In this document: piece by piece, positions 7,949 through 13,797 of the stretch
Layout of the letters: every line of letters begins with the position of its first letter
How positions within the stretch are numbered: the stretch's first letter is position 1
NCBI GenBank assembly: GCA_017527945.1
Contig: JAFXPL010000033.1
Location: 1 to 36,382, forward strand
Direction: 5' to 3'
Source: Bacteroidales bacterium
GTDB taxonomy: Bacteria; Bacteroidota; Bacteroidia; Bacteroidales; WCHB1-69
Length of the DNA: 36,382 bases
Made by a program: the position numbers and the translations under genes
The notes under the pieces: model-generated
Seen by the model: only the letters and a program-made list of their open reading frames with translations
The model's database searches: none
What the model was told of the DNA's origin: nothing

Positions 7949-8581
7949 ATGCCTACCGCTACCACATATTACCCGCAGACCGCGCAGACACCCGCAGAAT
8001 CTGCATGCTTTTATCCGCGCCGATCCGCGAGATACGCGGAGATGTTCACGAGCGATACGCGGAGATTTCCATGCGGGGACGCGGACGGCCCCATGCGCCC
8101 CGCGCCATTCCGCCACACCCCCAGCCGTCCGTGGCCACGGCAGGCAACATCCGTGTGGCGGAACCTCGACCAACACCCACGCTTTGCCGGAACTCACACG
8201 TTCTCCGCCAAAGAAAAGGATTCCGAAACCGGTCTATCTTACTTTGGTTCACGCTATTACTCCTCCGATTTGAGCATCTGGCTGAGCGTGGACCCGATGG
8301 CGGCGAAATATCCTTCTTTGAGTCCGTATGTTTATTGCGCGAATAACCCGGTGAGGTTGGTGGATCCGAACGGGGATTCGATAATCAACCCTTACAAAAG
8401 GCTCATTGATGAATGCAACGCTGTTATTATGGAATTAGAGGAAGGCATTAAAGGACAGAAGTATAACTATCCAAGCCTGGCAAAAGCGGCTTTGGCAACA
8501 ACAAAAGAAGAATTAAAGGAATATACAAACTACTCCCGAAGAGAATATAAACAAAGACATATTATTTCCTATGATGAATAA
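7949..8581 (+). CDS. Mini-Rhs protein 5 with short unknown tip
   Basis: 210 residues from the ATG at 7949 (MPTATTYYP). The frame is open back to 7829, but that lies within the previous gene. Leader 1-80, RHS core 81-142 (THTFSAKEKDSETGLSYFG to VDPNG), tip 143-210. The tip is only 68 residues, Lys/Glu/Tyr-rich (KRLIDECNAVIMELEEGIK, YTNYSRREYKQRH), predicted helical, with no motif that I recognise. It may be a small toxin or a truncated one. It overlaps the following exported-protein start by 11 bases, so the tip/partner junction looks intact. Confidence 0.7.
   Translation: MPTATTYYPQTAQTPAESACFYPRRSARYAEMFTSDTRRFPCGDADGPMRPAPFRHTPSRPWPRQATSVWRNLDQHPRFAGTHTFSAKEKDSETGLSYFGSRYYSSDLSIWLSVDPMAAKYPSLSPYVYCANNPVRLVDPNGDSIINPYKRLIDECNAVIMELEEGIKGQKYNYPSLAKAALATTKEELKEYTNYSRREYKQRHIISYDE
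8056..8210 (+). repeat. Near-identical leader block, copy in unit 5
   Basis: Second copy of the 155-base block at 6376-6530. The similarity stops soon after the start of the RHS core, where the two genes differ at many synonymous positions. Confidence 0.9.
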
Positions 8582-9170
8582 CATATTTGCCAAATATTTT
8601 GTTATTGTTGTTTGTGTGTTCCTTTTTTCCCGGCCATTGTCGGCACAAAACGACACCCCCGTCTTAATGAACATGGACACACTCAATTTCGAGGGAGAAT
8701 TGATTTGCAGAAAAACTTACAAGTGTGATGGCGAGTATTGGTTCTACATAGAAACAAGAGAAGCCACTCCTCAAATCAAGGAAATAGTTTATTCGGATGG
8801 TTCCCTTCGTTCAAGATATTTCATAAGGATATTTCCAGACATAGACAATATACGTATAGACTACAACAATAATGGAAATGTCGCATATTCATCCTTATCG
8901 TTTCAGATAGAGTATAAAAATATAAAATATGTATGTCCTGTAAGTTCTTTTTATGATGAAAAGGGGAATATTTATTCTTCATTATATCTTCAAAATTTGC
9001 AAGGCCATATTATAACGGAATATTCATGTTATAACAACGGCAAATGGGAATGGACACCTTATCACAAACTCAAACCTCCCAAGTACGCGAAAAGGTTGTT
9101 CAAAATATTTCTGTCCCAATACCAAGAGAAGCTGTATTTGTTGGACAAATGCATTCGATTTGAACCATAG
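8571..9170 (+). CDS. Exported putative immunity protein 5
   Basis: 199 residues starting MMNNIFAKYFVIVVCVFLF...SAQ, a signal peptide. The mature part contains short repeats reminiscent of MORN_2/YwqK proteins (KEIVYSDGSLRSRYF; SFYDEKGNIYSSLY), weaker than in immunity protein 2. It overlaps the stop of mini-Rhs 5 by 11 bases. I infer an immunity role from position and export signal; the family assignment is tentative. Confidence 0.6.
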   Translation: MMNNIFAKYFVIVVCVFLFSRPLSAQNDTPVLMNMDTLNFEGELICRKTYKCDGEYWFYIETREATPQIKEIVYSDGSLRSRYFIRIFPDIDNIRIDYNNNGNVAYSSLSFQIEYKNIKYVCPVSSFYDEKGNIYSSLYLQNLQGHIITEYSCYNNGKWEWTPYHKLKPPKYAKRLFKIFLSQYQEKLYLLDKCIRFEP

Positions 9171-9339
9171 GGCACCTCTAATTATTTCTTCCTGATTAAC
9201 AGCTTCTTATGAGCTGAAATCCGCTGAAAACGACACCTAAAATCCCCGTTTCGGTCAACTTGCGACAGATGAACTTTTTATGGTGGAAATTTCTTGCAAC
9301 CCATTGTTATTCAAAGAATTATTTGTATATTTGCCGCAA

Positions 9340-9557
9340 AATTGAATGGCAGAAGAAAGAGGCCAAACCGACATACAAGAAGCAGGGCGACATCACCCTT
9401 TTTGACAACGGGGAGGAGAAGAAGCGCAAGGCCAACAAGAAAAGGCAAAAAGACACGGATGCCCGATGGGTGAAGAAGGGCGGCCTACAACACTCTGACA
9501 AACCTGGTCTACAACCTGTGCCGGTTCGAGCAAGTATCACGTCTTGGGATGAATTAA
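9340..9557 (+). pseudogene. IS5-type transposase remnant with internal deletion
   Basis: One frame gives ITLFDNGEEKKRKANKKRQ followed by KDTDARWVKKGG, the segment before the first catalytic region of IS5/IS1182-like DDE transposases. After about 9483 the next frame gives YNTLTNLVYNLCRFEQVSRL and then GMN and a stop, the usual C-terminal end of the same family. The middle (the whole catalytic core) is gone and the two pieces are joined out of frame, so it cannot be active. A box TATATTTG at 9326-9333 sits just before it. Confidence 0.7.
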
Positions 9558-9654
9558 CCAGTTAAAAATCAAATAGTTGAACAAATATAGACAAAAAACA
9601 TTAACAAACTGCAACCTTTTGGACTTTTTGTGTCCTAAAAATAGATAAAAGAAT

Positions 9655-9662
9655 TAATTTTG
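9655..9662 (+). promoter_or_regulatory. -7 box upstream of the exported protein at 9772
   Basis: TAATTTTG matches TAnnTTTG. TTTG at 9627-9630 could be a -33 element, with a spacing somewhat longer than usual. It would give a leader of about 100 bases. Confidence 0.45.
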
Positions 9663-9683
9663 CAGCGTTGTTTGCTTATCTTG

Positions 9684-9731
9684 ATGTTTAACGGACTTCG
9701 CATCAAGGCCGGCGGCAGTGCGAAGAAGTAA
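9684..9731 (+). promoter_or_regulatory. Leader with stem-loop and 15-codon ORF
   Basis: Between the -7 box and the gene at 9772 there is a short ORF coding MFNGLRIKAGGSAKK. Within it CTTCGCA (9696-9702) pairs with TGCGAAG (9719-9725), with GGCCGGCGGC in the loop region. This could be a leader-peptide or attenuator-type control, or part of a lost gene. I do not match it to any known riboswitch. Confidence 0.3.
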
Positions 9732-9771
9732 AAAATAGAGGTCCCCAGAAGACAACAACAAAGCGAATAGT

Positions 9772-10254
9772 ATGAAAACCAGGTCGTATTTCACATTGCT
9801 TCTCATGCTCATAATGCAATTAAACTGGGCAGAAGTCTATTGTAATCCATTTTTTCAGGACGTATGTGTAACTAATGGTATATGCTTCAACAATGATTCA
9901 ATAAAAAAGAAGGAAAAAATTCGCAAGCTCATATCAAAAATAAACAATAATCGGTATTCTTATTACGACATATTGAAAGCAGATCCTATGTTATCATATA
10001 TCAAGGACACACAGTACAAAGAATTAAAAGGGATACGATATGCAAGGCAAATAGAAAAAATTATTGATTCTAATTTTAACACCTATGCGACAATAACGAA
10101 AAATGGGTATTTTTTTTGTTTGACCAAAGAAGATTTATATGTAATACAAACACTTTATTGGAACTGGTTTACTAATTATTATGCAATGGAAAATAAAAAA
10201 GATACAGGAACTTCAGCGTTAGATGGCAGTATTTACAAATGGGAATGCCCGTAA
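9772..10254 (+). CDS. Small exported protein of unknown function
   Basis: 160 residues: MKTRSYFTLLLMLIMQLNWAEVYC is a signal peptide, followed by a Lys/Asn/Tyr-rich mature protein with several Cys (FQDVCVTNGICF near the new N-terminus, a late EC). AT-rich like the immunity genes, and without a recognised family. It lies behind the transposase remnant, 600 bases after the last Rhs unit, without its own Rhs tip. It may be an orphan immunity gene whose partner was lost, or an unrelated exported protein. Confidence 0.5.
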   Translation: MKTRSYFTLLLMLIMQLNWAEVYCNPFFQDVCVTNGICFNNDSIKKKEKIRKLISKINNNRYSYYDILKADPMLSYIKDTQYKELKGIRYARQIEKIIDSNFNTYATITKNGYFFCLTKEDLYVIQTLYWNWFTNYYAMENKKDTGTSALDGSIYKWECP

Positions 10255-10473
10255 GGCCCTATGGCGTTTACGACAAGGATTCCCAGTGCACCGGCTATGC
10301 TGAACGTATGACGTTGAGGAAAACCAAATAGTTTTTTCGGATGGCTTGGCACGCTATCCATTCGAACTTCGCGGCAAGCCGCTCGTAACCATTCCTATCG
10401 TTGTCGCTTTTTTCCAACAAGCTGCAACCTTTCGCATTTTTTGCATCTTGTCTATACAGAGCGGATTATTTTG
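10255..10473. other. Spacer between exported protein and leader remnant
   Basis: No supported gene. A short open stretch just after the stop (PYGVYDKDSQCTGYAERM and a few more codons) ends at a stop near 10331 and may be debris of a lost C-terminus. Confidence 0.3.
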
Positions 10474-10640
10474 TATTTTTGTGCCGCGAAAAGACGATGA
10501 GACCGAACCGCACATATCCCCCAAGTCTCCCGCAGACCGCGCAGATTCCCGCAGAGATTCTCCGCGCCGATACGAGCGATCCGCGGAGATTTCCATGCGG
10601 GGACGCGGACGGCCCCATGTGCCCCGCGCACCATTCTTAA
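10474..10640 (+). pseudogene. Coreless Rhs leader remnant beside maf
   Basis: TATTTTTG at 10474-10481 is a good -7 box; 16 bases later an ATG at 10497 starts MRPNRTYPP, then PQTAQIPAEILRADT and RRFPCGDADGPM, the same leader as in mini-Rhs 4 and 5. The frame stops at 10638-10640, four bases before the end of maf, with no RHS core and no tip. It is either what is left after a deletion or an independent copy of a dispersed leader repeat. Confidence 0.7.
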
Positions 10641-10643
10641 TTT

Positions 10644-11237
10644 CTAATCCCCCACAATTTCTTCCAGCATCTCCCACAGCAACCTCGTCGGCAAGCCCAT
10701 GACGTTGTAGAACGAGCCGTGGATCTCGCGGATGCCCACGCGCCCGATCCACTCCTGCACGCCGTAGGAGCCCGCCTTGTCGAAGGGCCGGTAGGTGTCT
10801 ATATAATATTGTATCATCTCGTCGGAGAGCGTCTCGAATACGACATCAGTGGCGCGGTAGCCGGAGAGCGACTTCGCGGGCGTGGCCACGGTGAGGCCGC
10901 TATAGACCGTGTGCGTGCGGCCCGACAGCGCGTGCAGCATCCGCTTGGCTTCGGCTTCGTCGCGGGGCTTGCCGGCAATCTTGCCGTCCACCACCACGAT
11001 GGTGTCGCAGGCGATGAAGAGGGTCTTCGGGCCGTGAAGCGACATGTCGATGGGCGACAGCTTCAGCCGCGACAGGCCCATCACGATTTGCTCGGGCGGC
11101 CACGTCGGGTCGTAGGTCTCCTCCACGTCGGTGACCATCACCTCGAAGGCGATGCCCATGCCGGCAAGCAGCTCCCGGCGGCGCGGCGACTGCGAGGCGA
11201 GGTAGATTTTATATGGTTGAAGGTCGTTCAGTAGCAT
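10644..11237 (-). CDS. maf: Maf-family nucleoside triphosphate pyrophosphatase
   Basis: 197 residues, the normal Maf length. SQSPRRRELL (residues 15-24) is the signature near the N-terminus, FIACDTIVVVDG holds the catalytic Asp, and DKAGSYGVQ and SFYNVMGLPT are the other conserved blocks. The DKAGSYG/Q-containing form is typical of the YhdE (dTTP/UTP pyrophosphatase) branch, which removes non-canonical nucleotides and has been linked to septum control. It is the last gene of the leftward glycogen run, 78 bases behind the GH57 stop across a tandem-repeat spacer. Cytoplasmic. Confidence 0.93.
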   Translation of the reverse strand: MLLNDLQPYKIYLASQSPRRRELLAGMGIAFEVMVTDVEETYDPTWPPEQIVMGLSRLKLSPIDMSLHGPKTLFIACDTIVVVDGKIAGKPRDEAEAKRMLHALSGRTHTVYSGLTVATPAKSLSGYRATDVVFETLSDEMIQYYIDTYRPFDKAGSYGVQEWIGRVGIREIHGSFYNVMGLPTRLLWEMLEEIVGD

Positions 11238-11315
11238 GTTGCTCGTTTGAATTTAGGTGGTTTAGAAAGTTTAGGAGGTTTAGAAAGTTTAATCTTCCTA
11301 ATCTTCCTAATCTTT
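11238..11315 (-). repeat. Simple repeat spacer between GH57 gene and maf
   Basis: In the sense (reverse) direction it repeats TTTCTAAACC and CCTAAACT-like units; GGTTTAGAAAG (11278-11288, also 11259-11269) can pair with CTTTCTAAACC (11312-11322), which includes the GH57 stop. It may be a weak stem or just filler. Confidence 0.6.
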
Positions 11316-12500
11316 CTAAACCAACTGTAGTTTAACGTCGTTCAGCACGTTCATGTAGTTGATGAAGGCCTGGTAGGGGGAGGAATAGACCTCGAAGTTG
11401 CGCTTGACGAAGCGGTGGCCGAACCATTTGGAACTCATGAAGTTGAAGTGGTCGGCGGCCTGCAGGCGCAGCCAACTGAGCTTGGCCTCGGGGTTGTCGG
11501 ACTTCTGGTAGAGCGGCTCCAACTTGAACAGCTGGTTGAAGGCCTCCTGCTGGAGCTCGTTGCCGAGCCATTCGTTGGTGTCCTTCTCCTCGCCGGAACA
11601 GGAGATGGGCCACGGGGCGTGCATGGTGGCGGGGCTGAGGTCCATGTCGAGCACCTCCTTGGGCGTGATGAACTCGTAGTTCTCGTGGGCTTCCAGCGTG
11701 TGCACCAGTGCCTTGAAGAAGTCGAAGATACCCGTGTCGGCGGTGTAGTGCTCGCCGATGGTTTCGTAGTCCCAGAACAGGTTGATGAGCGGAGTCTCGC
11801 TTTCGGTGTTGATGCTGTCGAGGAAGCGCATGTATTTCTCGGCGGTCAGCGGGAACTGGTCCCAGCCTTGGTCGGCGAAGCGCAGGGTGATGTCGTCGCA
11901 GAGCTGGTAGGAGCGCAGCAGCAGGCGCACGTCGGTCTGGTAGGGGTTGCAGTAGAGATAGGTGGGGCTCTTCCAGCCGAGGATGTGGCGCGCGCCCTCG
12001 GTGAGGATGACGCGGTAGCCGGCGTTGCCGAGCCATTCGCCGATGTCGTCGGAATAGATGATTTCAGTGTTGCAGAAGGAGACGGGCTTCACGCCGAAAG
12101 TCTCCATCAGCAGCTCCTCCTGCAGGCGCACTTGCTCCATGAAGGCGCTTTCGCTGTAGAGTGAGGCGAGGCTGTGGGTGTAGGTGCTGCCGGTGATTTC
12201 CACGCATCCGGTGGCGATCAGCTCCTTGAAGCTGTCGATGACTTCGGGGCAGTAGTTCTTGAACAGCACGATGGAGCTGCCCGAGATGCTGAAGCTGCAG
12301 CGGAACTTGTCGGGGTTCTGTCGGATGATCTCCAGCAGCATCTTGTTGGCCGGCAGGTAGCAACGCTCTGCCAGACGTTTGGTCAGATACTGGTTCTGGT
12401 AGTCATCGAAATAGTGGTGATCCTGGTTGATGTCGAAAAAGCGGTACGTGCGCAGGCGGTACGGCTGACTGATCTGAAAGTGGAAACATATTTTATTCAT
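11316..12500 (-). CDS. GH57 glycoside hydrolase (alpha-amylase/4-alpha-glucanotransferase type)
   Basis: 394 residues. SFCNTEIIYSDDIGEWL carries the expected GH57 nucleophile Glu146; LINLFWDYETIGEH carries the acid/base Asp244. No signal peptide, so it should act on intracellular glycogen or maltodextrin with the two genes before it. Its start overlaps the stop of the glycosyltransferase gene by 8 bases, so they are surely co-transcribed. Odd point: the family's N-terminal HQP motif reads FQISQPYRL here, with Ser in place of the usual active-site His (see findings). The exact activity (branching, transferase or amylase) cannot be told from sequence by eye. Confidence 0.9.
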   Translation of the reverse strand: MNKICFHFQISQPYRLRTYRFFDINQDHHYFDDYQNQYLTKRLAERCYLPANKMLLEIIRQNPDKFRCSFSISGSSIVLFKNYCPEVIDSFKELIATGCVEITGSTYTHSLASLYSESAFMEQVRLQEELLMETFGVKPVSFCNTEIIYSDDIGEWLGNAGYRVILTEGARHILGWKSPTYLYCNPYQTDVRLLLRSYQLCDDITLRFADQGWDQFPLTAEKYMRFLDSINTESETPLINLFWDYETIGEHYTADTGIFDFFKALVHTLEAHENYEFITPKEVLDMDLSPATMHAPWPISCSGEEKDTNEWLGNELQQEAFNQLFKLEPLYQKSDNPEAKLSWLRLQAADHFNFMSSKWFGHRFVKRNFEVYSSPYQAFINYMNVLNDVKLQLV

Positions 12501-13779
12501 AACGGAGCGTTTTTTCGTAAATATTGACTAATTTCTTGGCCACGTATTCCCATTTGAGGTTATCGACCTCGGCGGCGCCCTCCTCGGCGAAAAGCTTGGA
12601 GAGGGCGGGGTAGTGGAGCAGGCCGTAAATGGCGTCGGCGGTGGCGTCGATGTCCCAGAAATCGACCTTGATGGCGTGGGTGAGCACTTCGGAGACCCCC
12701 GACTGCTTGGAGATGACCACGGGCACCTTGGCGCGCATGGCCTCCAACGGGGAGATGCCGAAGGGCTCGGATATGGAGGGCATCACATACACGTCGCTCA
12801 TGCCGAACATCTTGTTGATGTCGTCGCCGCGCAGGAAGCCGGTGAAGTGGAACCGGTCGGAGATGCCTAACTCGGCCACGCGCTCGATGATGTGCGGCAT
12901 CATGTCGCCGTCGCCGGCCAGCACGAAGCGCACGTCGGGATCCTTGTCCAGCACGCGCTTGGCCGTCTCCACGAAGTAGTCGGGTCCCTTTTGGAAGGTG
13001 ACGCGGCCGAGGAAGGTGACGATTTTCTCGGAGACGAATTTCTTGCGTTCCACTTTCTTGTCGTTGGGTTCCACGGCGTTGTGCAGGGTGAAGACCTTCT
13101 CGGCGGGGATGCCGTATTTGTTGATGACGATGTTGCGGGTGAGGTCGCTGACGGCGCACACGGCATCGGCGGCCATCATGCCCTCTTTTTCCATGCCATA
13201 GACGATGTCGTTGTAGTTCTCGCCGCTGCGGTCGAACTCGGTGGCGTGGATGTGCACCACCAAGGGCTTGCCTGAGACCCGTTTGGCGGCGATGCCGGCG
13301 CGGTAGGTCAGCCAGTCGTGGGCGTGGATCAGGTCGAAGTCCTCGTTCTTGGCGATTTCCGCCGCGATGTTGGCATACTGGTTCACCTCTTGCATCAGGT
13401 TGGGGCCGTATTTGCCGGAGAAGACATACTTGCGCTTCTCGCCCGACGAGGTTTCGAACACGCCGCTCTCCATTTGGCTGATGACATTGTAGTAGTCGTC
13501 CAATCCCACGTAGGGGATGAGCTTGCTGTTGACCTGGATGTAGGAAGTCTGGCCGGAGCGCTGGAAGAAGTCGGAGGATCGCGGGTCAACCTCCACGTCG
13601 CTGCCGTTCACAATCTTAACGTAGGAGGTGTCCTCGTCGCCGGACGCGTTGGGCATGACGAAGGTCACCTGTACCCCGTTGAGGGCGAGGCCTTTGGTGA
13701 GGCCGTAGCAGGCGGTTCCCAGTCCACCGGAGATGTGTGGCGGGAACTCCCATCCGAACATTAAAACTTTTATAGCCAT
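12493..13779 (-). CDS. GT4 glycosyltransferase, glycogen synthase-like
   Basis: 428 residues. It starts MAIKVLMFGWEFPPHISGGL, the glycine-rich nucleotide-sugar loop seen in glycogen/starch synthases and GT4 enzymes; then LIHAHDWLTYRAG, FLGRVTFQKGPDYF with the phosphate-binding Arg/Lys pair, and SEPFGISPLEAM with the EX7E motif. Between debranching enzyme and GH57 it most likely extends alpha-glucan from a sugar nucleotide in the cytoplasm. 18 bases separate it from the debranching gene and it overlaps GH57. Bacteroidales genomes commonly carry this trio; the donor (UDP- or ADP-glucose) is unknown. Confidence 0.9.
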   Translation of the reverse strand: MAIKVLMFGWEFPPHISGGLGTACYGLTKGLALNGVQVTFVMPNASGDEDTSYVKIVNGSDVEVDPRSSDFFQRSGQTSYIQVNSKLIPYVGLDDYYNVISQMESGVFETSSGEKRKYVFSGKYGPNLMQEVNQYANIAAEIAKNEDFDLIHAHDWLTYRAGIAAKRVSGKPLVVHIHATEFDRSGENYNDIVYGMEKEGMMAADAVCAVSDLTRNIVINKYGIPAEKVFTLHNAVEPNDKKVERKKFVSEKIVTFLGRVTFQKGPDYFVETAKRVLDKDPDVRFVLAGDGDMMPHIIERVAELGISDRFHFTGFLRGDDINKMFGMSDVYVMPSISEPFGISPLEAMRAKVPVVISKQSGVSEVLTHAIKVDFWDIDATADAIYGLLHYPALSKLFAEEGAAEVDNLKWEYVAKKLVNIYEKTLRYE

Positions 13780-13797
13780 AATAGTGGAATTAGTCGT

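Noticed and set aside
10346..10702. 118-codon open frame across the leader remnant and the maf end
   Set aside because: It runs antisense into maf, and its middle is the leader repeat in another frame.
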